Shown: in pieces, positions 1 to 10,169 of the stretch
Layout of the letters: every line of letters starts with the position of its first letter
Position numbering within the stretch: the stretch's first letter is position 1
Assembly: GCA_030247855.1 (NCBI GenBank)
Contig: JAPDRN010000078.1
Location: 1 to 64,000, forward strand
DNA length: 64,000 bases
Source: Knufia peltigerae
Taxonomy: Eukaryota; Ascomycota; Eurotiomycetes; Chaetothyriales; Trichomeriaceae
Reading direction: 5' to 3'
Translations under genes and position numbers: made by a program
Notes under the pieces: model-generated
What the model saw: the letters and a program-made list of their open reading frames with translations, nothing else
Database searches by the model: none
Told to the model about the DNA's origin: nothing

Positions 1-97
1 CTAATAAAATATTAAATACGTTGTACATGAATGAAAAAACTTCACGTATATGCCGCTGCTAAAGTTGGTTCGACGCACCTTCACGTGCAAATGGTTG

Positions 98-117
98 CCC
101 CCCCCCCCCCCCCCCCC
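98..117. repeat. 20-C homopolymer
   Basis: An uninterrupted run of 20 C, followed at once by a second C-rich block (C7-T-C4). Such runs are prone to length error, so reading frames near the left edge deserve caution. Confidence 0.95.
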
Positions 118-255
118 TATCCCCCCCTCCCCAGCAGGCGTAACCCAGCCTCGCTACCTTAACTACTTATATATGCCTGATCGACCAGGCAAGCCTTGCC
201 CTCCCGCAATTGAACTATCTGAAAAGGCAACTAGGCCCATTCTTCTGAGGCAGAA

Positions 256-429
256 TCAGTCCACTTTCTTTTCTAGGTCTGGGCGTTTACCCTGATACCA
301 CGCCTTAATCCCGTTCTCCACCTTGTAGAAGTTATGCTCTTCGTTGTCCCATGTCCAGCCAAGCTTCTTCAATTTATTCTTCCAAGCAATCCAGGCTGTA
401 ATCTCCTTATCTTGAACTACCCTCGCCAT
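256..429 (-). CDS. Small Lys/Trp-rich ORF, possibly a gene fragment
   Basis: A 57-codon ATG-initiated minus-strand frame. The product is rich in Lys, Glu and Trp (segments AWKNKLKKLGWTW and NFYKVENGIKAWY), which looks more protein-like than a chance translation. There is no recognisable domain. It could be the last exon of a decayed gene, because the neighbouring region out to 2 kb also looks eroded. A chance ORF is equally possible. Confidence 0.25.
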   Translation of the reverse strand: MARVVQDKEITAWIAWKNKLKKLGWTWDNEEHNFYKVENGIKAWYQGKRPDLEKKVD

Positions 430-561
430 ATTACTCAACTCAATTGCCTTTTCATCCTCTGGAGCGTGTTAGCTTAGTCTGCCAAAGAACAGGAGTCAAT
501 TTCCAATGCTTATTACTTTGGGTGTTTTTCCTGACCGCACTAATGTCTAGGTTTCACAGCG

Positions 562-636
562 TTGATCTCCTCGAGCTTGACCTTCTGAAAATTGATCTTC
601 TTGAAATCGAACTTTTTGACATTGACCTTTTGTTCT
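562..636 (+). repeat. Five-unit imperfect 15-bp tandem repeat
   Basis: Five consecutive 15-bp units start at 562, 577, 592, 607 and 622, with a consensus close to TTGATCTTCTTGAAA. The unit is five codons long, so any frame through it gives a five-residue periodicity: Leu/Asp/Ile-rich on the plus strand, and on the minus strand a Lys/Phe/Ile pattern (KKFDFKKINFQKVKLEEIN). It may be a remnant of a repetitive coding region. Confidence 0.8.
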
Positions 637-977
637 CATGGCGGACATATTTTCGGACCTATTTAGATAGAGAAGAATACCCGGGGAAACTGGTGCAGAA
701 GAAGTGGACCTCAGGTCAAGACTGAACGACTCTCTTATACTTCTGACTTGTGTAACTCCTAGGTCATGAGCTGCACGATTCTGAGTAGGCATGCAAAGCC
801 TACCAATGCCCAACATGTACGCTGTTCGTGGCTGGTCGTTTTTCCTATCAAGGGCAGCACTGCCCGCCTCGCAGCCAATCACGAGAAAATTGTTGGCGAG
901 ACATTCAGAGATGGTCCTGGTTTAAAATCATTGCGCAAAGAACAAACACAGAAGCGGACGTCCACAAGGCCGCCACA

Positions 978-1998
978 ATGACATCTTTCGGAGGCCTAGA
1001 TGGGTATGCCAAAAGTTGCGCATTTGATGTCCCGCCACAATGAATATGCCATCTTCCGCAGCTTCAAGGGCTTGAACTTCCAGAACCTCCTTTACTTCCA
1101 GGCTGAACTCACGCAACTTGAGCAGGGGTTGAAGGAGATCATTCGAAAAGACAAGCTCTCCAGGTTCCCGCCCGGAGCTCACGGACAAGCCACTGGCCCT
1201 TGTTAAAAGAATCAAACGATGAACAGTTCAAAAAGATCATGGAGATCAGGGCTGTGCTGAAAGAATACAGTATGTGGCATCAGCCCCAAAAGGGTCCAAT
1301 ACCCGTGTGCCGCCAGCAGCACATCTTGGCTCGATCGCCATGCTGAATCCTGCCCACCCAGATGAGGCTCTCCTCCAGCAACACAAGCTCTCATTATTGG
1401 AGAAGCCTACCAAATACAAGGTCGACCTCTTTCGTGACTGGCGCGAGCACCCGAAGTTGGGAGGACGGCCGATCAAAAGCGACGACTGCCACGCTTGGAG
1501 CGAGGTTCACGGAAACGACCTCGTCACGGCCACCGATAACAAGTTCCGATACGACTCCACCAGTACATGGATTGCTGGAAAACTTCTTCCCTACTACCGT
1601 CGCACGAGGCCTCGGTGGATTGGGACCCCGTCACGGGAACCACAGACTTACTCCGACTGGAAAATCATGAGAGCCGTCAACATCTTTGCGACCGTGGTTT
1701 CTTGCCTGTTCTCGGTCTTGCCCATTGTGGCACTCAAATGCCGTCCAGACCATCTCGATCCGCGTCGGCTTGACGGCGGCCTTCACCGCGGTGTTTTGCC
1801 TCTGTCTCGCCGCCATGACCGAGGCCATTTAAGTAGTTGTCACCTCCCTGAAAATACATACTCGGGACTTATTTCTCTACCTACGTGGGATGTTTGCACT
1901 TACAACCTGTTCCTCGTCCCAGATTTGTTGCGGTTCAAGTCGTCTTCGTCGGTACGACGGGCGACTTGTTCCTGAAACTAGCGATCGAAAGTTCTTGA
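978..1998 (+). pseudogene. Decayed DUF6594-like membrane protein gene
   Basis: Pieces of one protein appear in order but in different frames. Frame 3 has GGLDGYAK (978-1013). Frame 1 has KVAHLMSRHNEYAIFRSF and QNLLYFQAELTQLE (to about 1185). Frame 3 has KESNDEQFKKIMEIRAVLKE (about 1191-1270). Frame 2 has LNPAHPDEALLQQ, SDDCHAWSEVHGNDLV and a hydrophobic NIFATVVSCLFSVLPIVAL. Frame 3 has IRVGLTAAFTAVFCLCLAAM and then a TAA at 1830. Frame 1 has VAVQVVFVGTTG and ends with a TGA at 1998. This order (N-terminal helical region, then C-terminal hydrophobic segments ending in VQVVFVG) is what I know of fungal DUF6594-type proteins. The last frame change might be an intron (gt at 1833, ag near 1920), but the others have no suitable splice sites. 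I therefore call a pseudogene. Indel errors near a contig edge are the main alternative. Confidence 0.6.
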
Positions 1999-2637
1999 CA
2001 GGGGACACTTACCGAACGAATCAGAATCACTAGCAGGAAGACACAACCTGGACAAGGTCATGAACGAGATCGGGTTCTATTCAATCTCCAGAACTACCCG
2101 CCAAAACTACGGGGGAAAAAGTCCTGGCGTCGTATACAAATGCAAAGGGTCGTCCACGATACCATACATTGGGGACTGGCCCACAGCACGCAGGCATGGC
2201 TTTGCACTAGTCCAGACTTTGAATTTATTGCTGTGTGCTTAAGGCTATGATAATATTCGTCAAGAAACCACATGACCACATGCTTGCTCCTCATGTCCGC
2301 AGGGAAACCCATTGCAAATTGCTCGTTTCGTCAGAGCTACCTTGGGAATCAACAGTAAACAACAAACCTCCCATCCCAAAACCTCATTCATCGTGTTTCA
2401 TAAAACAGAGTCATAATCAAATCTGCCGATACCACCAATCAAGGAGGGGTTATCTCGAGATCAGACCATCAAAACCGGTCACGTTCGGCGTTCCTTGACT
2501 TGTCATTGGGCGACAGACACCACAACCCTGCTTCATTGATTCTTTTTTGTCTTCATCAGAGAGAACAAGAGCAAAATGTTCAATATCTTGTTGTGTGTGT
2601 GTGTGTGTGTATGTAGAGGACATAGTAAGTCGAGTTT
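1999..2637. other. Intergenic, with (TG)n microsatellite
   Basis: A TG dinucleotide run lies at about 2590-2610. No gene is recognised. The remaining frames are short and featureless. Confidence 0.6.
2590..2610. repeat. (TG)n microsatellite
   Basis: About ten consecutive TG dinucleotides just beyond the stop codon of the minus-strand gene at 2638-3333, that is, within its probable 3' untranslated region. Confidence 0.9.
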
Positions 2638-3333
2638 CTAAGCTTTGCCCTCGAATACAATTGTCCTTCGTCTCCATATTATACCGGCGTGGAATTCGTC
2701 AGGGACATGCTCCATTTCATGGTGCGTCGAGTCCTTTCTCAAAGGTCCCGGAATCGTTTGATCTCTTGGGTAGGAGTGTCTTCTCCACCGTGGTTCTTCT
2801 TCCTCAACCGGCATCGGTTCACAAGGTTCAGAAAACGGGCTCTTTTTGGCTTGCGTTTGCGTTTCTTCTGCTTCAGGTTGTGTCTCTGCCGTATCTGCGT
2901 TCGTTTCGGTGTTGTTCGCATTCGATCCATCCCTGGGTCGAACTTGGTTCGTGTTGTCGTCATCCGGTCTCGCAACACCGCCGGTCATCTTCGTTGACGG
3001 CGACTTCTTTTCCGGGGCTATGGTTTCCCCTCCGACAGGTTGCCACCCCAGATGATGATATCGGAGGTACGCGTTGTATGTTTTGTCGTTGCCTTTTGTG
3101 ACCGTGTCACTTTGTCCCAGGTTCCGGTTCAAATCTTTCGACGTGGTTGGTAACAAGCTATCTTCGGCCTGGAGAGACCGTATGGAGCGAGGCTCGCGTC
3201 TTTTCAGTAGCTTGACGAGGATCTTGATACAACAGCAAGCGACGAAAATGAACAAGGCGTATGACGACCACAAATTCCCGGGTGGTTGTCGTTGTACTGA
3301 TTGTAAACGAGTGGTGAGATTGTATAGTTGCAT
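2638..3333 (-). CDS. Single-pass membrane hypothetical protein (231 aa)
   Basis: An intronless ATG-initiated frame of 231 aa. A hydrophobic segment at about residues 22-42 (YALFIFVACCCIKILVKLL) is followed by a basic KRREPR stretch, so a signal-anchor with the basic tail on the cytosolic side is likely. Beyond it the chain is polar and low in complexity, with a conserved-looking patch YNAYLRYHHLGWQP near residues 86-99, an acidic EEEEP stretch and the C-terminal block WRRRTIVFEGKA. I do not recognise the family. The ordered patch in a disordered background and the absence of any competing frame suggest a real gene. Function unknown. Confidence 0.6.
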   Translation of the reverse strand: MQLYNLTTRLQSVQRQPPGNLWSSYALFIFVACCCIKILVKLLKRREPRSIRSLQAEDSLLPTTSKDLNRNLGQSDTVTKGNDKTYNAYLRYHHLGWQPVGGETIAPEKKSPSTKMTGGVARPDDDNTNQVRPRDGSNANNTETNADTAETQPEAEETQTQAKKSPFSEPCEPMPVEEEEPRWRRHSYPRDQTIPGPLRKDSTHHEMEHVPDEFHAGIIWRRRTIVFEGKA

Positions 3334-5213
3334 CGTGAACCCTTCAACTTGTCAACAACAACAGCAACAATCATCCATCAAAGACCGATTGGTGGTGTTT
3401 TTCGGCAAGGATGATACAAAGTACAGGCAAGGTATATATAGATGTAAAAAAAAAGAGAGAAGAACCCAAGTGTTCTATTCGTATCATGGAAGGATTCAAA
3501 GAAGAAGGCCTGGCCTGGCCTGGCGCTTGCTTGGGATCTTTGTAGGTGATACAGGGATAATTTCGTATCGGGGAAGGCGACCGGATTGACCGATTGATCA
3601 TCCAATGGATACGAATCTGATCAGATCTGTCGGGGAGTTTTGTTAATTTTTTGAATTTCACAAAGGGTACGGGACACAGGGGACATTATTATTGACCAAG
3701 TGATTAATTGACAGGGGACAATCGCAGCTGACGAAGGAAATGTTTCTCTGTATGGGCTGCTCTGGATCGTCGAATGTGTTTCGCAGAATGCCATCTCCCC
3801 CCCCCCTTTGGGCCCGGAAAAATAAAATGGAGTCATGAGGTCTGATGGGAAGCGAAAATAGACGGGCGGCCGGGCCTGTCAAATCGGGGCGAGGACTAGA
3901 GGCTAGCTGAGATCTGAAAGCGAAAAGCGAAAAGTCGTAATACAGGATCCTACAAGTACCAGAGGGGCGACCCAAGCTTCTCGAATCGAGTGTGTTGTGC
4001 ATGGGCGACTTTGTTTTTCCTTTTGGGGTCGGCGGCGATAGCCGTGGAACTATGGAGTGTGACAGTCAAGATCGTAGCCAAAAACCCCCCAAGATCGCCG
4101 GCCAGAAGCCAGAAGCTCAGCTCGACAAGGCTCGAGCAAGGACCCTCCGACGACCAAAGGAGCCCCTAGTACCGCAAGTGCGGGAAATTTCATAGGTCTT
4201 GGGTCCGTTATGGAGCCCAAGCCACCATTCTGTCAATCGTTGTATTTTTTTATGGGCCGAGAACCGAGAAGACGCGGGAAAATACGAAGTACAGTAGCAG
4301 ATGGTGAGACTTGACTCAGCTCGCTTGTTCACCACGCCACAAACACTACCTACGAGTACTTGTACCGAGGACAAGTATGTCATTCATTTAGTGTGAACCA
4401 CTCTCGGGTATCTTGGGGTGTACTGTACGGAGCACGGAGTACCCGTACCACCTAGTGTTTGGTACTCGTGAAGAAGATGTCATGACGATTGGGATTTCAC
4501 GTAATGTTTTTGCGATTTGACGGAGAAATGAAAGTATCGGTACAAACATTGAGCGTCACCCTTTGCTGCTGAAGCTGAAGAAGAAGAAGGAGACTCCGTT
4601 TTGGTACATACACACAACACCTACCTACCTTAAAATTGGTGATGGATTTTCATGTGCTCGTACGAGGTACTTTTGGGGGAAAGAAACCCGACTGGTGAAG
4701 ACGGTGGCGAGGTATTGACTGAATGGATGATACAATTGTGTACCTATAGGCGGTGGTACTACTAACTATTCATCGCCACATCCTCTCACCGCATCATAAC
4801 ACGAGGAAGCAATTCCAGAGTTAGGTACGGAGGACTTGGTATCAATTCACAACCTGGAAGAGACTATATCGGGATAAAAAGGCATGTGCTTTTTGACAGG
4901 CGAGCCACAAGCTGTACCCTCCAGTATACTCCGGACTCCGGACTCCCTACACACCTTTAGCACACAGAAGTCCGGAAAACAAAGGTACCATTTGTCTGGG
5001 TAGCTGAAATTGTACTAGTTTCCGACACGCCACAAACATACTTTATCACTCCGTACAAAACGTATATCATTACTATAGTCATATTGTCCGGTATCTGTAT
5101 ATATGCAACACACTCCATACTTGTACTGGTACCGTACACACACTGCCCGACACTCTCCCAACCGGCTTCCCTTTCTCAAGAGGGTCGAAAAAGGTTCTAG
5201 ACCGTTCCACGAC
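3334..5213. other. Intergenic region between convergent or unknown neighbours
   Basis: No gene is recognised in 1.9 kb. It contains tandem CCTGG units near 3510, several GTACGGAG-type motifs (about 4424-4444, 4825 and 5047), a CCTACCTACC stretch near 4620 and the short direct repeat CCGGACTCCGGACTCC near 4935. Confidence 0.6.
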
Positions 5214-7073
5214 CTATCCCGCGACCTTCATGGCCTTTTCGTCCGGGGTGGGAATGACGAGAGCCTCCTTCTTGTCACCCGTCCTCGTGGTAGGTCCCCT
5301 TTCAAACTCCCCGCTGCTCCTCCTCGACACGTTCTCGACCAACTTCTTCAGTACGTCCGGAGCATCCTCCTTTCCCATCACCACCTCTACCATGGTCAGA
5401 CCTTTACCCGCTTGTACCGTTGGGTCCGCCAGGATCAGGTTCATTTCACCCCAAGTCTCGGCCCTCTTTGTCAGTACCGGATAGGAAGGGTCATCTTTGG
5501 GGGCACCGAAATAATCCAACGATTCCAGGTACCTCCAAGGTTGACAGTCGTTGTAGTCTGCCTTCATCCCGTGGATCCACCTCTCGATCGTGTAACCATC
5601 GTTGTTGATCAGGAAAATAATCACGTCGAGCCGGTTCCGGATCATGTCGGAGACCGCCTGGGCCGTCATTTGGAAACTCCCGTCCCCCTCGAAAAGGATC
5701 GTACGTCCTTTCTTCGCCGTCTCGACAACGTCAAGACCCTCATCGGTCATCGTCGTCGTCATCCCATCCCTCTGGGCTTGAGCGGCCCCGGCGCAGGCCC
5801 CCAACATGTAACCGATCGACAACCAGATCGAAGAGTTGATGAGGGTCGTGTGAGGTGGAAGGACAAAGTCCCGCCCGCCGATGCTCGGCGTGCCCGTCTC
5901 CGTGAGGATGATGTCTCCGGGCCTGAAAAAGTTCGACATGCGTCGCCAGTAGGTGTCGTGTGCGATGATTTCGTCGTCCGTGGTCGGTGGCAGGTCCGCC
6001 AGGATCTGTTTGGGGTCCCCCAGGTCCATGGTCGGCGTGTACTTGGGCAGCGACGACCTGTCGAGTTTGGACAGCACCCGTCTCAACAGATGCTTGACGT
6101 GGATGTTTTGGTACCTCGTCCCGCAAATGTCGACGCTGTCCCGTTCGAACGTGATGGACGTCTTCGGGTCCGGGATGGTACTGAAGCCGAACGTGTTGAC
6201 GTCGCTGTTCAACGGGCCCAGGCGCAGCACCAAGTCGCACCCGCGCGCCCAAGGCATGTAGACCTGAGGCCCCGCGATGCCGGCGTAGATGCCATAGAAG
6301 TTGGAGTAGGATTCGTTGACGATGCCCTTACCAAAGGGCGTAGTCGACGTCGGGAAACCGGTCTCGCGGACCAACTCGTCGGCCTCGGCGCTGATGCCGT
6401 ACCGCGAGGTGAAACCGTCCACGAGGATAAAAGGTTGTTTGGAGGCGTAGATCTTGCTCAGGATCAAGTCGGCCTCGGTGTCTTCGAAGCCTTCGTCGGT
6501 CTCGATCGAAAAGTCGAGCGGCTTCCCGAGGCTTGCGCGTGACACTCTGGCTTTGACCATGTTGGTGGGGAGTTCGATGTAGACCGGCCGACTCTCCATC
6601 ACGCACGTCCTCAGGCACCGGTCGATCTCGGACGCCGCCGTGTCGGCGTCCACGAGGTTGGTTTGTGCCACCGTCACCCTGGCCGCCATGTCGGCGAAGA
6701 GCCTAAAGTTGCCATCCCCCAGAGTGTGGTGCATGCAGAGCCCCTGGCCCTGGATGTGCGTCGCGGGCGTCCCCACGATGTGGACCACCGGTGCCATCTC
6801 GGCGTACGCCCCGGCGATGGCATTGATGGTCGAGAGTTCGCCCACGCCGCCCGTCGTGACGAGGGCGGACACCCCTCGGATCCTGGCGTACCCGTCGGCC
6901 GCGTACCCCGCGTTGAGCTCGTTGGCATTTCCCACCCAGTCGAGGCCCGCCGGTGCCACGTAATCCAATGCCGTGAGGTTGAAGTCCCCCGGCACTCCAA
7001 AAACGGATTTGACCCCGATCTGACGGAGTCTGGTGAAGAGGTATTCGGCAAGGTCGACTTTGGTGGAAGACAT
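5214..7073 (-). CDS. Pyruvate decarboxylase (thiamine-diphosphate enzyme)
   Basis: A 619-aa intronless protein. It decarboxylates pyruvate to acetaldehyde and CO2 in the cytosol, the first step of ethanolic fermentation. Family marks are clear: the N-terminal domain opens VFGVPGDFNLTALDY, the cofactor-activating Glu is E52 (NANELNAGYAADGYAR), the catalytic His pair is H115-H116 (MHHTLGDGNF), and the ThDP/Mg site GDGS (around D464) is followed by the NNDGYTIERWIHG segment. The chain is longer than the usual 560-575 residues. The extra length comes from a polar insertion just before the GDGS motif (TTTMTDEGLDVVETAKK) and a charged C-terminal tail. The ATG sits directly before the canonical start of the domain. 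Related 2-oxo acid decarboxylases (indole- or phenylpyruvate) are a less likely alternative; sequence alone does not fix the substrate. Confidence 0.93.
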   Translation of the reverse strand: MSSTKVDLAEYLFTRLRQIGVKSVFGVPGDFNLTALDYVAPAGLDWVGNANELNAGYAADGYARIRGVSALVTTGGVGELSTINAIAGAYAEMAPVVHIVGTPATHIQGQGLCMHHTLGDGNFRLFADMAARVTVAQTNLVDADTAASEIDRCLRTCVMESRPVYIELPTNMVKARVSRASLGKPLDFSIETDEGFEDTEADLILSKIYASKQPFILVDGFTSRYGISAEADELVRETGFPTSTTPFGKGIVNESYSNFYGIYAGIAGPQVYMPWARGCDLVLRLGPLNSDVNTFGFSTIPDPKTSITFERDSVDICGTRYQNIHVKHLLRRVLSKLDRSSLPKYTPTMDLGDPKQILADLPPTTDDEIIAHDTYWRRMSNFFRPGDIILTETGTPSIGGRDFVLPPHTTLINSSIWLSIGYMLGACAGAAQAQRDGMTTTMTDEGLDVVETAKKGRTILFEGDGSFQMTAQAVSDMIRNRLDVIIFLINNDGYTIERWIHGMKADYNDCQPWRYLESLDYFGAPKDDPSYPVLTKRAETWGEMNLILADPTVQAGKGLTMVEVVMGKEDAPDVLKKLVENVSRRSSGEFERGPTTRTGDKKEALVIPTPDEKAMKVAG

Positions 7074-7913
7074 TGTTTTTTGTTTCTTGTCCCAGAATCA
7101 ACAACAAAGGTTGTCGATACGGAAGAGGAAAGGGGGTGTGAGAGATGTAGGAATTAAGCAGAGGAAAAACAGGTCTTCACTGGTACTCAGGCTATAGGAT
7201 GTATATGTATCATGCGGAATAGATGGGCCTTATCAAGTGAGTTCAAGTAGATGTAACCTTGGATCGCAAAAAGTTGTACATTCCAGCAAGGAAAAGGGTA
7301 TTGATAGGTAGTATTCATACGGAAGAGGAGGAATTTCGATGACTTTAGATAGATGCATCGGCCGCTTACATACTAATAAAAGGTTCAGGTAGCCCCATGA
7401 TCAAGGCGGCCCGCGACGACATGATGACAAGTTGTAAGATTGAGAAGGATTTCGATGTGATGGATGGCACTGATACGAGTAGAAACAAAGCGAACGGGCG
7501 CGTCACCATCGATAGAACGATGTTTTTGTCGGTTGGCTTCGGCTACACACGGATGTCGACGAACGCAATCAATTCCGCATTGAGGAATTACGGAACTGGC
7601 GGGGGGGATTCAGAGATACCATCAGAGATACCATCATGTCAGCCATGACAACCAATTCGAGACGGGGAGACACAGATGCTGCTCGGTTGATATTGCCGGT
7701 AGAGGTTGATTTGATACATTCCAGATGCATATTTTATTCATCTGGTGTGAATATCCCGTGTCTCTATGTAGCCGCATATAATCCACCTCAAAACTCCGTC
7801 CACCATGCATGATCCAAATTCATCGCTAAAGTCATCTTAGGTTTAGAAGCCAGCAAAGGGACTGTACACTTCCTTTCGGCATCCATTGCAGTTTCGTTCC
7901 ATCACACTTTTTT
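7074..7913. other. Upstream region of the pyruvate decarboxylase gene
   Basis: 840 bases lie between the decarboxylase start and the 3' end of the MATE gene, so this should hold the decarboxylase promoter. A short direct repeat of AGAGATACCATC occurs near 7615-7635. An 83-codon plus-strand frame here (7397-7648) has no protein-like features. Confidence 0.5.
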
Positions 7914-9413
7914 TTACTCCTCTCTCGCTCTAGCATCCTCTACCGCCTTCTCCCAATTGGTAAACTTCATGTACGTAAACATAATCAAGCTTGCACAACC
8001 GAGACCACAGCAAGGACCAATCCACATCCCACCAAGTCCCATATGTGGTGGTCCAAAAGCAAGGAAGAAAGCCAGTGGAAGTGCAAACAGATAGTATACT
8101 CCCAGGTTCACCCATCCTCCAATCTTTTGTCTTCCCATTCCTCGGAGAAGGGCGTTTGAGATGGCTACAAGAGCGTCAAAGAGTTGTGCAGCGGCCATGA
8201 TAGGGATGACTTTGGCAATGATGGTCCGCACCGATTCCTCGTCTGTAAATATAGCAGCGATAACGTGTCGACATGAGGTCAGCAAAATGACGTCAAATAA
8301 GCCAATGCACACAAAAACCAAATAATGTGTTCTCCACGTTTGTCGAGCAGCGTTGAGAGCACCGTAACCAATCAGGTTGCCAAATCGAGTCGAGGCAGCA
8401 ATCGATATTGGGAAAGGAAGGTGATAGATGGTCACCGCGACTGTCATGAGTACTGATTGAGCTGCAAGATTGGCCCGACCGAGGTAGCCTGCTGCAATTG
8501 AAAGAACATCAAAAGCAAGCCATTCAGAAAAGGTCATGAGGACTCCCGGCAAGGCCAATTTGACCATCGGACCCCAATTTTGGCAAGCACGGCGAAGCTG
8601 TAAGCCCGGCCAACATTGGAGGTTCGACCTTGCAAAACAGGAGACGTAGATGGCGAGGACAATGGGCTGAAGATTGTTGGAGATCACAACAGCCCATGCC
8701 GCACCTGCGAAACCCAGGTTCAGTCGGAACACCAGGAGCCAGTTCCAGAGAATGTTGAGGGGTGCGCAAACAATGACAACCACTAGTGAGGCAGTAAAGT
8801 CCCCTTGTGCCTGGCACAATCTCTTGCCAGCTTCGAAGATGGCCCACCCAGGAGCACCAAGAAGGTAGATCCTCATGAATGTGCCCGCTAACATTGCCTC
8901 AGCTTTCTCGGGCACCAAGGCTGATAGGATCCATGGAGAACAGATCCAGACTGCACCTATGGGGATCGTGACGACGCACACCAGCAGTGCCATGCGTTGA
9001 ACATGGAGACCCACGAGCTGTTTCTTATTGTTTCCAAAAGCCTGAGAGGTGAGAGTATCAAGGCTGGTGGCTAGTCCCTCGTAGACACATAATCCTGTAA
9101 CGTTGGCGGTCATGGTAGCAAGAGAAGCGGCACCCAATTCTTTGGTTCCTAACCGTCCGGCGACAAACACCGTGACCAAAGAAAATGAGTATTGCAGGAT
9201 ATAGGTCAAAATAAGAGGTCCAGAATAGCGAGCCAGGATGGCGGTTTCTGCTTTCCATGTTGTCTCAATCTCAGTATTCTTGATCAGAGGCACTTCTTCC
9301 TCTGTGGAAGTACCGTAGACTCTTTGATCGACTTGAGCCACCGACTTTCGAAAATCATCGATTCCATGCTCGTTGAGGAGAGCACTACTTTCTGAAGGAC
9401 GTCGACCAGCCAT
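7914..9413 (-). CDS. MATE-family multidrug/organic cation efflux transporter
   Basis: A 499-aa intronless polytopic protein. After a cytosolic N-terminus of about 60 residues come about twelve hydrophobic segments in two similar halves, as expected of MATE antiporters. Hallmarks are the first helix LILTYILQYSFSLVTVFVAG, the stretch LGAASLATMTANVTG with YEGLATSLDTLTSQAFG after it, and LCQAQGDF in the middle loop. The last helices end with the short charged tail WEKAVEDARAREE. Fungal members of this group (Erc1-like) sit in the vacuolar or plasma membrane and export small molecules in exchange for protons or sodium. The gene is divergent from the Bub2-like gene across a 756-bp gap that must serve as promoter for both. 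Substrate unknown. Confidence 0.92.
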   Translation of the reverse strand: MAGRRPSESSALLNEHGIDDFRKSVAQVDQRVYGTSTEEEVPLIKNTEIETTWKAETAILARYSGPLILTYILQYSFSLVTVFVAGRLGTKELGAASLATMTANVTGLCVYEGLATSLDTLTSQAFGNNKKQLVGLHVQRMALLVCVVTIPIGAVWICSPWILSALVPEKAEAMLAGTFMRIYLLGAPGWAIFEAGKRLCQAQGDFTASLVVVIVCAPLNILWNWLLVFRLNLGFAGAAWAVVISNNLQPIVLAIYVSCFARSNLQCWPGLQLRRACQNWGPMVKLALPGVLMTFSEWLAFDVLSIAAGYLGRANLAAQSVLMTVAVTIYHLPFPISIAASTRFGNLIGYGALNAARQTWRTHYLVFVCIGLFDVILLTSCRHVIAAIFTDEESVRTIIAKVIPIMAAAQLFDALVAISNALLRGMGRQKIGGWVNLGVYYLFALPLAFFLAFGPPHMGLGGMWIGPCCGLGCASLIMFTYMKFTNWEKAVEDARAREE

Positions 9414-10169
9414 TTGTGTGACAATAACAAATTAATCAGATAGGATCCGTATCGTATTCTCGGTACTCTGCGCGTACGTGCGTGCGACAAACCCCACGAA
9501 AATTTCCCTAACCAAAGCCACACCCAGTTTACGAATCAAATGTCATGACTTGGGGAGCTTTACATCAATAGGATGAGGCTTCAGCTAAATGACTTGCTGA
9601 GAGGATGATGGATGACCAGTTAGAAGAGAGGCTCGTTGGTTGTCACTGTCAAGCTGTAGTTGGCGGTGAGAGAGTTCTTCGTGGGCTCGAAGAATGGGAC
9701 CTAGAGAAACACCCACCCGAGGGTTGCATGGGGTGAGTCGATCCATTCGCGCCATCGGTGGAGGAGAGACTAGGCAGTACAGATGTTGGAGTCGCCTGTG
9801 CGCTTCTTCATCAGTGCAAGCCATTGTGCATAAGCGAGTTTGGAGGAGGTGGATGACTGACTGAAGCTCACCATCAGTATTCCGTATTGGCCATGTGCGA
9901 GGAGGATGATGATGCTGACCCCTCGACCCTGCCATACATTCTTCCTCTGTCCGGGTATCCCTGTCATCAGCCCTCAAGACGCGTGCGATGGCGTGAAACT
10001 TGGGCGTCAATTAGCGGGGCTGGAGGCTGGAAAGCGCAACACCAAAAACAAGTCGCCGCAGCCATTTCTACCAATTCCATCGTTTCACCTCACAACATAC
10101 AGTAAACACTAACTCTGCCGCTCCCAACGCGTCTTCCCGGTCAGTGAAGCACCTTGTACCTTGCTCACC
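9414..10169. promoter_or_regulatory. Shared divergent promoter region (MATE / Bub2-like)
   Basis: Both flanking genes read outward from this 756-bp gap, so both promoters must lie here. A 141-codon minus-strand frame (9585-10010) has no protein-like features and I did not call it. No specific factor-binding site could be assigned. Confidence 0.5.

Larger units (their letters stand above)
1..977. other. Left-edge sequence without a confident gene
   Basis: It holds the C homopolymer, the 15-bp repeat array at 562-636 and the weak minus-strand ORF at 256-429. Other open frames are short and show no domain. Confidence 0.6.

Noticed and set aside
5103..6542. A 479-codon plus-strand open frame
   Set aside because: It lies antisense to the pyruvate decarboxylase gene. 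Its product is Arg/Val/Pro-rich without a domain, as expected from antisense reading of a GC-biased coding region.
9585..10010. A 141-codon minus-strand frame upstream of the Bub2-like gene
   Set aside because: No domain, odd composition, and it fills the divergent promoter region.
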